Source of the DNA: Elusimicrobiota bacterium
GTDB lineage: Bacteria > Elusimicrobiota > Elusimicrobia > UBA1565 > UBA9628
Direction of reading: 5' to 3'
Assembly: GCA_016212795.1 (NCBI GenBank)
Contig: JACRDT010000020.1
Location: forward strand, 1 to 64,000
DNA length: 64,000 bases
Shown: positions 33,877 to 42,494 of the stretch, piece by piece
How the letters are laid out: the number at the start of each line of letters is the position of its first letter
How positions within the stretch are numbered: position 1 is the first letter of the stretch
The notes under the pieces: model-generated
What the model saw: the letters and a program-made list of their open reading frames with translations, nothing else
The model's database searches: none
Told to the model about the DNA's origin: nothing
Program-made: the position numbers and the translations under genes

Positions 33877-35009
33877 AGACTCCCATCACCATCATCCTCC
33901 TTTCGTTGGCCCTGCAAGGGCATGGCCAGCAGGTGTCGAGCCGGGCCGACCCGTTCGAGACGGCCGTGGTCCAATCCAAGAATCCCGACTCCATGGTCCG
34001 CATGCGCGCGGCCATGACGCTCCGGGACCTGAGGCGGCCGGAGGGGGTGCCGGTCCTGTTCGGCCTGCTCGAGGACGCTCAAGCCCTGGTGCGAGCCGAA
34101 GCCGTCAATGCCCTGGGCGCCATGCGCGCCAAGGGCGCGGTGCCCAGGCTCGCCGCCCTGCTGGACTCCGGCAAGGAGCCCGACGGCAAGGTGCGCCAAG
34201 CGGCCGCGACCATGCTCGGCATCCAGGGCGATCGATCGGTCGCCGCCACGCTCATCTTCTCCCTGAAGGACCCCTACCCGGGCGCGCGCTACGCGGCGGC
34301 TCGCGCCTTGGGCTCGCTGCAGGCCGTCGAAGCGGTGAGCCCTCTCTCGGTCTGCTCCGGCGACCCCGACCTCTCCATGCGGCTGGCGGTCGCGGGCGCG
34401 TTGGGCCGCATCGCCGGCAAAGAGAGCCTGGAGGCCTTGGAAGCCGCCCTGCTCAGGGAGAAGGACGCCCAGGTCAAGGCCGAGCTCATCGGCTCCCTGG
34501 GGACGCGCGGCGATCCGGCCGCGGTCCCGGTGCTGACCCAGGTCCTCAAGACCGAGGCTCCCGCCGCCCGGCTGCAGGCGGCCGTAGCGTTGGGCATGCT
34601 CGGAAACGGCGGCGGGATCCCCGCGGCCTGCGAACTCCTCAGGAGCCCGGTCCCCGACGTGAGGGGCCAGGCCGCCGGCACGCTGGCGGCGATAGGGGAC
34701 GCGAAGCTCGGTCTCGTCGCGCTCCAGGAGGCTCACCAGGTGGAGAAGGTGCCCGCCGTCAAGGCTGCCATGGCCCGCGCCATGGCCGATTCGAGGTCCC
34801 GGCTCGGCATCCCGGAGCCGGCGCCGGGACAGGAAGACGAGCCCGCCGTGGAGCCGGCCGAGGCCGCCAAGAAGCCGGCTGCGTCCCCGGCGGCCAAGCC
34901 CGGGGGTAAGCCTGCCGTCAAATCCGGAGTCAAGCCCGCGCCGACGGGCAAGACGACCGTCGCTCCGGCGGCCAAACCCAAGCCGGCGGGTCAACCCAAG
35001 CCCAAATAG
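33873..35009 (+). CDS. secreted HEAT-repeat protein
   Basis: A 378-residue protein: signal peptide (TIILLSLALQGHGQ), about eight HEAT repeats of about 31 residues (for example VRMRAAMTLRDLRRPEGVPVLFGLL, VRAEAVNALGAMRAKGAVPRLAALLDSG) through residue about 300, then a low-complexity Ala/Pro/Lys tail. HEAT solenoids bind proteins; no catalytic role is evident. Its end overlaps the end of the convergent queG by 19 bases. HEAT repeats are also present at the C-terminus of the QueG. Confidence 0.85.
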   Translation: MKTPITIILLSLALQGHGQQVSSRADPFETAVVQSKNPDSMVRMRAAMTLRDLRRPEGVPVLFGLLEDAQALVRAEAVNALGAMRAKGAVPRLAALLDSGKEPDGKVRQAAATMLGIQGDRSVAATLIFSLKDPYPGARYAAARALGSLQAVEAVSPLSVCSGDPDLSMRLAVAGALGRIAGKESLEALEAALLREKDAQVKAELIGSLGTRGDPAAVPVLTQVLKTEAPAARLQAAVALGMLGNGGGIPAACELLRSPVPDVRGQAAGTLAAIGDAKLGLVALQEAHQVEKVPAVKAAMARAMADSRSRLGIPEPAPGQEDEPAVEPAEAAKKPAASPAAKPGGKPAVKSGVKPAPTGKTTVAPAAKPKPAGQPKPK

Positions 35010-36127
35010 GCGGCGCTCTCCTTCTTGACGCCCTTGTCGGGGTCGCTGGCCAGGCAGCGCTCCAGGGCCGTCCTCGCCTTGCGGCCGCCGAGCCTGCCCA
35101 GCGCCCAGGCCGCGTGGCCGCGCACCAGGGGGGAGCGCTCGGAGGACAGGGTTTCGGCCAGGGCAGCCACCGCGGCCGGGTCGCCCGAGTTGCCCAAGGC
35201 GAGGCAGGCGTTCCTCAGGATGCTCTCGAAGCGCACCCAGCCAGCGGCGATCTGGTTGCCGGCGTAGCGCCCCCTGTACTCGCTCTCCGTCATCCTCAGC
35301 AGGGCCATGAGGGGCAGGCTCGGCCCGACCTCCCCGCGCGACGTCCTCTTGGCCGCGGGCTTGACCGCGGCGTTCTTCGGGCAGACTTCCTGGCACGTGG
35401 TGCAGCCGTAGAGGCGCCTGCCCCACGCCGGGCGCAGGTCCGGCGGGATGGGCGAGGGGGAATTCGTCAGGTGCTGGAGGCAGCGCGAGCGGTCGATCAC
35501 CCCGGGGGAGACGATGGCCTTGGAGGGGCAGGCATCGACGCAGGCCGCGCAGCTCCCGCAGTCTTCTTTCAACTCGCGGTCCGGCTCGAAATCGAGCTCG
35601 GTCACGAGTTCGCCCAGCACGACCCAGGAGCCGTGGCCCTTGGTGATGACGATGCCGTGCTTGCCGTAGGAGCCCAGCCCGGCCTCCACGGCCAGCGGCT
35701 TTTCGGCCAGCGGGCCGTTGGAGTGGCAGGCCGAGCGGAGCTCCGTCCCGGCGGCAGGGCCGGCGGACTTGGCCAGGAGCCCGGCGAGCCTGGAGAGCCG
35801 TTCCTTGAGGTCCCTGTAATGGTTGCGCCAGGTGTAGCGCGCGATGAGGCCGTGGGGCTCGCCGGGTTTGGAGAGGTCCTCTGGCTCCGCGGTCAGGTAG
35901 CATTGCGCGGCGCAGACCACGGACCTGGCCGTGGGCAGGACGCTCCTGGGGTCGCAGAAGCCCGGGAGGCGTTCGGGCTCCCCGCCGGTCCCGGCCGGGA
36001 TGAGCCCGGCCGAGGCGCAGTCAGCCAGGCGCCGGCGGGCTTCCTCCATGGGGCAAGCCCGGGCGAAGCCCACCAGGTCGATGCCGACCTCCGAGGCGAA
36101 GCGCCGGACGTCCTCTTTGGCGAGCAT
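34991..36127 (-). CDS. queG: epoxyqueuosine reductase
   Basis: A 378-residue cobalamin-dependent iron-sulfur enzyme that makes queuosine at the tRNA wobble position. Visible: N-terminal LVGFARA, TARSVVCAAQCYL, YTWRNHYRDLKERL, the CGSCAACVDACPSKAI and CTTCQEVCPKN ferredoxin-like 4Fe-4S motifs, and a C-terminal HEAT-like extension (VRGHAAWALGRLGG). Length is typical. The start at 36127 (MLAKEDVRRF) matches family length; the frame opens 12 codons further up. It is monocistronic here. Confidence 0.93.
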   Translation of the reverse strand: MLAKEDVRRFASEVGIDLVGFARACPMEEARRRLADCASAGLIPAGTGGEPERLPGFCDPRSVLPTARSVVCAAQCYLTAEPEDLSKPGEPHGLIARYTWRNHYRDLKERLSRLAGLLAKSAGPAAGTELRSACHSNGPLAEKPLAVEAGLGSYGKHGIVITKGHGSWVVLGELVTELDFEPDRELKEDCGSCAACVDACPSKAIVSPGVIDRSRCLQHLTNSPSPIPPDLRPAWGRRLYGCTTCQEVCPKNAAVKPAAKRTSRGEVGPSLPLMALLRMTESEYRGRYAGNQIAAGWVRFESILRNACLALGNSGDPAAVAALAETLSSERSPLVRGHAAWALGRLGGRKARTALERCLASDPDKGVKKESAAYLGLG

Positions 36128-36181
36128 GCCAGCCACTATACCGGTTGCGGCCGCGGGTTTCAAGGGCGTCCGCTATCGTTG

Positions 36182-36230
36182 ACGCGGCCGGGGCGCGGTC
36201 GAGGCCGGAGGCCGAGCGCCCCGGCTGCGT
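36182..36230. repeat. palindromic repeat family B, clean hairpin copy
   Basis: ACGCGGCCGGGGCGC (36182-36196) pairs with GCGCCCCGGCTGCGT (36216-36230), a 15-pair stem with one wobble; the loop contains GGTCGAGGCCGGAGGCCGA with its own GGCC/GGCC pairing. It separates the queG 5' end from the metal operon promoter. Confidence 0.8.
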
Positions 36231-36258
36231 TTGGGATGTGCGTTGCGCTGCCGGGGCA

Positions 36259-36287
36259 TTGACAAAAACGGGAGCTTGACGCATACT
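36259..36287 (+). promoter_or_regulatory. promoter of the metal-resistance operon
   Basis: TTGACA (36259-36264), 17-base spacer, CATACT (36282-36287; the overlapping TACTAT may serve instead). The ATG at 36294 is only six bases from the box, so the first transcript is nearly leaderless. No clear CsoR dyad is visible, though the CATACTAT string is shared with the csoR operator. Confidence 0.7.
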
Positions 36288-36293
36288 ATCTCC

Positions 36294-36659
36294 ATGGCAT
36301 GCCGTTGTCTTCGCCTGATTCTGGCGGCCGCGCTGTTCTGGACCGGGACACATCTGTGCCTCATGCCCCAGGCGGACTGCGACGGGCGCTCCGGGGCGCG
36401 GTCCAAAGCTCCCTGCCACGGCCAGACCGGGGATCGGGCTCATTGCTGCAAAGGCGTGCACCTGACCGAGGCCGGCGTCCCTTCCGGCCAAGCCTTGGCC
36501 GCGGTCTCCAGGGCCCCGCATCCGGCCGGTCCGCTTGCCGCGGGTCCGGAACTGGCGCTTGCCTCGGGCGGAGTCCAGCCTCTGGAAGCCGCCGCGCCGG
36601 GTCCGCCCCTGCGTCCGCCTCCGGCCGAGTCCTTCGGCCGTTCCCCTCCCACCGCCTGA
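36294..36659 (+). CDS. small secreted Cys/His protein, first gene of the metal island
   Basis: A 121-residue protein. The N-terminus is a signal peptide or anchor (LRLILAAALFWTGTHLCL), followed by Cys/His-containing segments (QADCDG, APCHGQTGD, HCCKGVHLTE) and a Pro/Ala-rich tail. The chosen ATG is placed by the promoter immediately upstream. No family recognised; Cys/His content and position fit an accessory in copper or silver handling. Confidence 0.6.
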   Translation: MACRCLRLILAAALFWTGTHLCLMPQADCDGRSGARSKAPCHGQTGDRAHCCKGVHLTEAGVPSGQALAAVSRAPHPAGPLAAGPELALASGGVQPLEAAAPGPPLRPPPAESFGRSPPTA

Positions 36660-36761
36660 CGCTGGCGCGTCCGGCCCCTGTCCGCGTTCTGACGAAGGGC
36701 TGACTCGCGTCTCTCCATTCCAGGCTGGAACCCGGCATCTTTAAGGAGGAGGAATCGTTCT

Positions 36762-37268
36762 ATGAAGTCCAGACTCGCATGGTCGTTGCTGGCGGCGTTC
36801 GTCTTTTGCGCCGGGACCGAGACGCGTACCCTCCGGGCCGCTGAGACGGAAACGGAGCCCGCCGTCGCCAAGGCGAAGCCGAGGCCCAAGAAGCCGGCCC
36901 GCCCCAAGAAGAAGGGCTACGACTACGAGAAGTCGAAGTACAAGTCGGATGCCCTCATCGGTTCCGAGCCGAGGATCTACAAGTTCGACGCGAAAGGCCG
37001 GCCCGTCTCGGCCCCCTCGGCGGGGAGATCCGCCAGGAAGAAGGGAAAGCCCGGGTCGTCCGAGGAGGAATCCTCGGCCGCGACGGAACCCGAGGGCAAG
37101 CGGGAGGCTCGGGAGCCAACTGAACCCGCCGGCGGGAAAGCCGGGGTCAAGAAGCCGGCTTCTATCGCGGAGGAGGAGTATGTCTGTTCGATGGGGGACT
37201 ACCGGGGTCCCATGACCAAGGACGGCAAGTGCCCGAAGTGCGGCATGGCGCTCCAAAAGGCCCAATAG
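36762..37268 (+). CDS. secreted protein with C-terminal heavy-metal-binding domain
   Basis: A 168-residue protein with a signal peptide (LAWSLLAAFVFCAGTETRT), a long Lys/Pro/Glu-rich disordered middle, and a C-terminal motif VCSMGDYRGPMTKDGKCPKCGMALQ that matches the heavy-metal-binding domain (HMBD: YxCPM...GxCPxCGM) of CusB-like proteins. SD AAGGAGGAGG is well placed. It likely binds Cu(I)/Ag(I) through Cys and Met in the periplasm. First of four genes with this motif in the operon. Confidence 0.8.
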   Translation: MKSRLAWSLLAAFVFCAGTETRTLRAAETETEPAVAKAKPRPKKPARPKKKGYDYEKSKYKSDALIGSEPRIYKFDAKGRPVSAPSAGRSARKKGKPGSSEEESSAATEPEGKREAREPTEPAGGKAGVKKPASIAEEEYVCSMGDYRGPMTKDGKCPKCGMALQKAQ

Positions 37269-37280
37269 GAGGTGTGGAAG

Positions 37281-37832
37281 ATGAACGGCATCGGGCGGTG
37301 GGCGTCGGGAGCGGCCGCGATATTGGCCGTCGGGAGCGGTGTTGGATGGGCCCAGCATGGGGGGCACGGCGGACACGGCGGGCATGAGACGATGTCCATG
37401 CCCGGCTCGCGCGAGGACGGGGAGATGGCGGAGCGCAGATCCCGGATGGAAAAGCTCGAGCGCCTGGGGGAGAAGATCGAGAAACTCGAGGCGGAACTGG
37501 AGAAACCCGATATCTCCTCCAAGAGGCGCGAGAAGCTCAAGAAGAAGCTGGATAAGCTCTTCGCCAAACGGGACAGGTTGCTCCCCGATGGCGGGAGCCC
37601 CCCGGTCTTGTCCCCGGGCGGCGGCATGCCGTCGGGGGGGGCGGTCTTCACTTGCCCGATGGGCCATGACGCCGGTGTCGCGACCAAGGACGGCCGCTGC
37701 CCGCGATGCGGGATGGCTCTTGAGCGCGCCCGCTCGCACGGGGCGAGCGGAGGATATGAAGCGCCTCGTTCGAGCGGCACCGCCTGCGGCGGCCGGGCCG
37801 ATGCGGGGAGCGATGCCTGCCGGACGCCTTGA
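37281..37832 (+). CDS. secreted protein with heavy-metal-binding domain
   Basis: A 183-residue protein: signal peptide (AAAILAVGSGVGWAQ), a HGGHGGHGGHE His cluster, a helical coiled coil (residues about 45-85, KLERLGEKIEKLEAELEK), and an HMBD FTCPMGHDAGVATKDGRCPRCGMAL, then a Ser/Gly-rich tail. The ATG at 37281 is preceded by AGGAGGT with a seven-base gap; the earlier GTG lies within that ribosome site and is unlikely. Probably periplasmic copper/silver binding. Confidence 0.8.
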   Translation: MNGIGRWASGAAAILAVGSGVGWAQHGGHGGHGGHETMSMPGSREDGEMAERRSRMEKLERLGEKIEKLEAELEKPDISSKRREKLKKKLDKLFAKRDRLLPDGGSPPVLSPGGGMPSGGAVFTCPMGHDAGVATKDGRCPRCGMALERARSHGASGGYEAPRSSGTACGGRADAGSDACRTP

Positions 37833-37842
37833 GGGAGGATTG

Positions 37843-38046
37843 ATGGAAATGGGAATCGCGGCCGTCGTCATGATGATCGTGATGTGCGGGGGCATGCTGC
37901 TCTTCGGGCACAAAGCCCACAAGGGGCATGAAAAGGAGGGCGGGAAAGCCGTCAGCCAGGGGGCCGTGATCCAGAAGTCCACGGAAACCGCGGCTGGACT
38001 GCCGGTGGAGGCACATGAAGGCCACGGGCATCACGAAACGAGATGA
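37843..38046 (+). CDS. small membrane protein with His-rich tail
   Basis: A 67-residue protein: one TM helix (IAAVVMMIVMCGGMLLFG, unusually Met-rich) then GHKAHKGHEKEGGKAVS and a terminal HEGHGHHE. Met, Cys and His are all suited to Cu(I). A GGAGG ribosome site precedes the ATG. It overlaps the start of the next gene. No family recognised. Confidence 0.7.
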   Translation: MEMGIAAVVMMIVMCGGMLLFGHKAHKGHEKEGGKAVSQGAVIQKSTETAAGLPVEAHEGHGHHETR

Positions 38047-39730
38047 AATCCGGTCCCATGGGATGATGACTTGTTCTTTGCTCTTGGCGGGGGCGCTGGT
38101 CTTCTTGGGCGCGCCCGAGAGCTCGGGGCAGGGCCACGGGGGGCACGAAGGACACGCGCCCGACGGAGAACTCCCTCCCCCAGGGGAGACGGCGAAGCTC
38201 CCGTCCCACGGGGACCATGCTCCCGTCGAGAGCCCGATGAGCGACGGCTATGACGACGTCACCGCCGGGAAGCTGGGGCTGGAACCCGAGGTCTGGAAGG
38301 GTCTCATGCGCCTGGGGCAGGCTCCCGAGAAGTGGATGCGGTTGCCGGCGGAGGAAAAGGACCGGCAGGTGCGGGATTTCAGCGTCAAGCGTGGACAGGC
38401 TTTGCGAAAAGCGCAGGAAATCTCCGAGAGGGGATCCGACGCTCGTTGCGACGAGGTCGGCTTCATGAGGAAGTACCTCGGCGACGAGAAGATACGGCCT
38501 ATACTCGAGAAGCACGAGAAATCCCAGGAGCATCTCGCGCACGAGCACGCCCAGCCCGGTCCGGCGTCCGGCTCTATCCCCCCGGGCGAACGGGTCCAAA
38601 GGCTGCGGGAAAGCATCGAGAAGTGCCGCATGGAGTGGCGCCTTGATCTCGGGAATGCGCCGCCTGTTCCCGTCGGAGACCACGGGGCCTCCGGCGGACA
38701 TGGGGGGCATGGGGGCGATCCGGGAGGAGGCCACGCCGGCGGGCCGCACGGTCCGGGCGGCAGCGGGCATGGGCGGGGCGGCGATGAAGGACATGGCTCC
38801 AGCGGCGGCGGCGGGCACGGTTCGGGCGGCGGAGGAGGACATGGGTCCGGCGGGGGCGGGCACCCTCGGGGCGGCGGCGGGCACGGTTCGGGCGATGGCG
38901 GGGGGCATGGTCTCGGCGGCGGAGGCGGGCACGATGCCGGCGGGGGGCATGCCGCTCACGGTGGCGGCGGCGACACGGCAAGTGATGCGCATGGCGGGAG
39001 CGAAGGCGCTGGTCATGCCGCCGGCACGATCCACGGGCATGAGGGCCGCGGGGATGGAGCAGCGGGCGCGCACGGGGCTCTTCATGGATCAGACGCAGTG
39101 AACCACGCCGCGCTGGCGCGCGGCTCGGGCGGCCACGAATCCAGCGGCCACGCCGCTGGCGGCGCGGTCAGCCGAGGTCCCGGCCCGCATGCCGGTCATG
39201 CGGAGGCGCCGAACGATCATCTCGGGCACGGGAGTTCGGGGCTCACGGCCGCCGATCACGGCGGGCATGAAGGCGGCTTCTCGGCCTCGGCCGTCCACCC
39301 GGCTCATGGCCCAGGCGTCCGTGCGGGGGATCCTTCGGGGGACGACCCGCACGCCGGACATGCGTCGCGAGAGGGCGGCGATCCGATGCCGGTCTTCTCC
39401 GAGTCCCATGCGGTCCGAGCGCGGATTCCATCCGCTGCGCCGGCCCCCGCGAAGCCTGCTGCGTCCCGAAGGGAACCTCCATCCACCGCGGCCGGGCCCA
39501 TATCGAGGGAGACGGTCGAATCGGCCGGCTTGATGAAGAAGACGGAGCCGGCAGCTCACATGGCGATGTCGGGGAATGGTTCGAGCCCGGCTTCAAAGTT
39601 CCTCATCCTGGCGACATTGGGCGGCCTGTCTCTGATCGCGGCGGGACTTGCCGGCGTCTCGCGGCGCGATGGGGGGAGAAGGAGAGAGGCGGACGCGGGG
39701 TTCCCCCGCGGAAGGCATGTGAGGCGTTGA
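38015..39730 (+). CDS. large Gly/His-rich, membrane-anchored putative metal-sequestering protein
   Basis: A 571-residue protein with a signal or anchor near residues 17-35 (MMTCSLLLAGALVFLG), a HGGHEGH cluster, and a helical domain about residues 78-210 (GLEPEVWKGLMRLGQAPEKW; C145, C204). Residues about 223-450 are composed almost only of Gly, His, Ser and Ala in repeated GGHG/GHGSGGG units, with dozens of His. A Pro/Ala stretch and a C-terminal TM helix (about 528-548) follow. ATG 38063 is an alternative start if MKATG is not used. The His-rich array could bind many metal ions at the periplasmic face. I recognise no named family for the whole chain; low complexity limits homology claims. Confidence 0.75.
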   Translation: MKATGITKRDEIRSHGMMTCSLLLAGALVFLGAPESSGQGHGGHEGHAPDGELPPPGETAKLPSHGDHAPVESPMSDGYDDVTAGKLGLEPEVWKGLMRLGQAPEKWMRLPAEEKDRQVRDFSVKRGQALRKAQEISERGSDARCDEVGFMRKYLGDEKIRPILEKHEKSQEHLAHEHAQPGPASGSIPPGERVQRLRESIEKCRMEWRLDLGNAPPVPVGDHGASGGHGGHGGDPGGGHAGGPHGPGGSGHGRGGDEGHGSSGGGGHGSGGGGGHGSGGGGHPRGGGGHGSGDGGGHGLGGGGGHDAGGGHAAHGGGGDTASDAHGGSEGAGHAAGTIHGHEGRGDGAAGAHGALHGSDAVNHAALARGSGGHESSGHAAGGAVSRGPGPHAGHAEAPNDHLGHGSSGLTAADHGGHEGGFSASAVHPAHGPGVRAGDPSGDDPHAGHASREGGDPMPVFSESHAVRARIPSAAPAPAKPAASRREPPSTAAGPISRETVESAGLMKKTEPAAHMAMSGNGSSPASKFLILATLGGLSLIAAGLAGVSRRDGGRRREADAGFPRGRHVRR

Positions 39731-39750
39731 TTAATTTGGTAAAAGAGAGC

Positions 39751-41073
39751 ATGGCGATGAGATTCACTGCTGTCGTGCTGGGCATGATGTTCGTAGGCGT
39801 CTCGGCGGGAGGGCTGGAGGCTGTCGGCGTTTCCTCCGGCACGATCTCCCTCCAGCGGGTCCTGGAGGCGGTCCGGCGGGACAACCCGGAGATCCTCGCC
39901 GCGCGCAAGCGCTGGGAGGCCGCCCGCCAGCGCGCCGCTCAGGCCGCGACGCCGGACAAGCCCCGCTTGGACCTGGAGAGGATGTTCGCTCCTTCCGGGG
40001 AGAACGTGGTCAGCATGGCCGACGAGAAGGCCATCGCCGTGACGCAGGAAGTGCCCTTCCCGACCACGCTCTACCTCAGGCGCGGCGCGGCGCTCAAAGA
40101 CGCGGCCATCAAGGAGCAGTCCTACAAGGCCAAGCTCCTCGACGTGGCCTCCAGGGCGCGGGCCGCCTACGCGGAGCTTTTCCTGGCCGGGAAGGGCTTG
40201 ACCGTCTTCGACGAGAACATCGGCATCATGAGGCGGTTCTCCCGGGTCGCGGAATCCAAGGTGGCCGCGGGAAAGGCAAGCCAATCCGACGCGCTCAAGG
40301 CCCAGGTCGAATTGACCCGGATGCTGAACATGCGCGTGGAGCTGGAGGCGGAGTTGGAGTCCTCCAAGGCCATGCTCAACGCCTTGATGGGCAGAGATGC
40401 CTGGGCTCCCTTGGGCGCGCCCGAGGAGCCCGCATCCGCGTTCCCGCCCCGGTCTCCCGAGGACCTGGAATCCGAGGCGCTCTCCGGCAGGCCCGAGGTG
40501 AGGGAGGCGGCGTTGGCTTACGATCGCGCGGGCGACTCCCTGTCCCTTGCCCGTTCCGAGTTCCTGCCCGACCTGATGCTGCAGTACAGGCGCAGGAGCG
40601 ACCCCATGCGGGGACGCACCCATGACGCGGTCCTGGGATTGTCCTTGCCCCTTTGGTTCTGGAAGCCGGCCGCCATGGTCCGCGAGGCCCGAAACGAGCG
40701 GGAGATGGCCCAGGCGGAGCTTCAGGCCGCCAGGGTAGCGACCCGGGCGGACGTCAAGGCGGCCTGGAGCAAGGCGCGGGCTTCCAGGAGCCTCATCGAG
40801 GCCTACCGGACGACCCTCCTGCCGCAGGCCGAGTCCTCGCTCAGGGTGGCTGAGGCCGGCTACCAAGCGGAGAAGACGGGCTTCCTGGACCTCTTGGACG
40901 CCCAACGGTCGCTGCTGAGCTTCAAGCTGGAGTACTATCGGCACATCGCAGAATTCGAGACCCGCGTGGCGGAGTTGGAGCGCGTCGTGGGCGGCGCGGG
41001 CAGGCCGCCTTCCAGTTTTGATGGAAGCGGCACGCCCGCGCCAGAGACGCCGGGCGCGGGCAGGGGGTTGTGA
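39751..41073 (+). CDS. TolC-family outer-membrane efflux protein, CusC-like
   Basis: A 440-residue outer-membrane duct: signal peptide (FTAVVLGMMFVGVSAGG), then two OEP repeats with long helices (LQRVLEAVRRDNPEILAARKRWEAARQRAAQA; SQSDALKAQVELTRM; RADVKAAWSKARASRSLIEAYRTTLLPQAESSL; GFLDLLDAQRSLLSFKLEYYR). It joins the membrane-fusion and RND proteins that follow to export Cu/Ag across the outer membrane. The last about 22 codons lie in repeat element A (SSFDGSGTPAPETPGAGRGL), so the C-terminus may have been extended by insertion. ATG 39757 is an alternative start. Confidence 0.9.
   Translation: MAMRFTAVVLGMMFVGVSAGGLEAVGVSSGTISLQRVLEAVRRDNPEILAARKRWEAARQRAAQAATPDKPRLDLERMFAPSGENVVSMADEKAIAVTQEVPFPTTLYLRRGAALKDAAIKEQSYKAKLLDVASRARAAYAELFLAGKGLTVFDENIGIMRRFSRVAESKVAAGKASQSDALKAQVELTRMLNMRVELEAELESSKAMLNALMGRDAWAPLGAPEEPASAFPPRSPEDLESEALSGRPEVREAALAYDRAGDSLSLARSEFLPDLMLQYRRRSDPMRGRTHDAVLGLSLPLWFWKPAAMVREARNEREMAQAELQAARVATRADVKAAWSKARASRSLIEAYRTTLLPQAESSLRVAEAGYQAEKTGFLDLLDAQRSLLSFKLEYYRHIAEFETRVAELERVVGGAGRPPSSFDGSGTPAPETPGAGRGL
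41004..41066. repeat. palindromic repeat family A inside the 3' end of the efflux gene
   Basis: GCCGCCTTCCA (41004-41014) pairs with TGGAAGCGGC (41022-41031), and GCCCGCGCC (41034-41042) with GGGCGCGGGC (41052-41061). It ends in CAGGGGG just before the next gene's ATG (41075), as it does before the FkbM gene. Confidence 0.8.
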
Positions 41074-41074
41074 C

Positions 41075-42493
41075 ATGACCAGGAGCCGATTGCTCGTCAT
41101 GGCGTGCTTGGCGGTCGTCGTCGCGGGCGCGGGCGCCGTCGCCTATCGGGCGCGGCGGGGCTCCGCCGGGAAGCACGCGGCGCAAGCGGCGGGCTATTAT
41201 TGCCCGATGCACCCGACCTACACCTCGGACAAGCCCGGGGACTGCCCCATCTGCAACATGAGGCTCGTGCCCATGGAGGCTCACCCTCAAGCCGCGAAGC
41301 CGGAGGCTGCCAAGGCGGCCCGCTTCTATTGCCCCATGCATCCGACCTACACCTCGGACAAGCCCGGGGACTGCCCCATCTGCAACATGAAGCTCCTCCC
41401 CGCGGAGGAGGAGGCCTCGGCCGCGCCTTCGGCGGCGGCCTCCGGCCAGAAGGTGTGCATCCTGCACAAGTGCAAGATGCCAGACTGCGTCATGGAGCTG
41501 GCGCACCGTGTCGGGGAGAAGGTGACCTGCCCGGTGTGCGGCACGCTCGTCTTCGACGTGCCGCCCGGAGCCAAGCCTCTCTACTACCGCCACCCCATGC
41601 GGCCCCAGGTCACTTCCCCGGTGGCGAAGAAAGACGAGATGGGCATGGACTATGTCCCGGTCTACGCGGAACAGAGGGCAAGCGTCCCGGTCGAGGGCCA
41701 GGGGAGCATCCTTCTTTCGGAGGAGCGGCGACAGATGATCGGGCTCAAGTCCGAGCCTGTCCGCCGCAGGGATCTGACCGCCACGGTCCGGGCCAGCGGC
41801 AAGGTGGCCTATGATCCGGACCTCTATAACGCGCTCTCGGAATACCGGGAGGCGGTCCGGGCCCGGGACAGCGTCAAGGACAGCCCCTATCCGGACGCGG
41901 TGGAGCGCGCGGACGCGCTCGTGGCTGCTTCGACCCTGCGTCTGCGGCAGTTCGGACTGACCGGCGGCCAGATCGCGGAGAGCGCCAAGACCGCCGCGCC
42001 CACGAACCTCCTCATCGGGGGCAGCTCGGTATGGGTCTACGCCCAAATCTACGAATACGAGATCGGCCTGATCAAGCCCGGTATGGGAGCGGCCATCACG
42101 GCCGCGGCCTACCCGGGCCGGTCGTTCGGCGGCACGGTGCGCAGCCTCGACCCCATCGTCTCGGCCGAGACCAGGACGCTCAGGGCGCGCCTCGAGGTCC
42201 CTGACCCCGACGGGGTCTTGAAGCCCGAGATGTTCATCAACGCCGAGATCAAGGTCCCCTTGGGCCGGCTGCTCGCGCTCCCCGAGAGCGCGCTGCTCGA
42301 CACCGGGGAGAGGAAGCTGGCGTTCGTGGACCTCGGGGAAGGCCGCATCGAGCCCCGGGTCCTGCGCGTGGGGCGGAAGGCCGAGGGCTATCACGAGCTT
42401 CTCTCCGGCATGAAGGAGGGCGAGAAGGCGGTCACGAGCGCCAATTTCCTCATCGACTCCGAGTCCAAGCTCAAGGCCGCCATCTCCAAGTGA
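41075..42493 (+). CDS. RND efflux periplasmic adaptor, CusB-like, with several metal-binding modules
   Basis: A 472-residue membrane-fusion protein (TM anchor at residues 7-24). Near the N-terminus are two almost identical heavy-metal-binding domains (residues 41-67 and 85-108, CPMHPTYTSDKPGDCPICNM), then a Cys4 ribbon-like segment (128-157: CILHKCKMPDC, CPVC) and a degenerate HMBD (169-197, YRHPMRPQVTSPVAKKDEMGMDYVPVY). Residues about 205-470 are the usual adaptor fold, with ALPESALLDTGERKLAFVD. The duplicated HMBD array is larger than in E. coli CusB. It starts one base after the TolC-like gene stop and ends one base before the RND pump. Confidence 0.9.
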   Translation: MTRSRLLVMACLAVVVAGAGAVAYRARRGSAGKHAAQAAGYYCPMHPTYTSDKPGDCPICNMRLVPMEAHPQAAKPEAAKAARFYCPMHPTYTSDKPGDCPICNMKLLPAEEEASAAPSAAASGQKVCILHKCKMPDCVMELAHRVGEKVTCPVCGTLVFDVPPGAKPLYYRHPMRPQVTSPVAKKDEMGMDYVPVYAEQRASVPVEGQGSILLSEERRQMIGLKSEPVRRRDLTATVRASGKVAYDPDLYNALSEYREAVRARDSVKDSPYPDAVERADALVAASTLRLRQFGLTGGQIAESAKTAAPTNLLIGGSSVWVYAQIYEYEIGLIKPGMGAAITAAAYPGRSFGGTVRSLDPIVSAETRTLRARLEVPDPDGVLKPEMFINAEIKVPLGRLLALPESALLDTGERKLAFVDLGEGRIEPRVLRVGRKAEGYHELLSGMKEGEKAVTSANFLIDSESKLKAAISK

Positions 42494-42494
42494 C

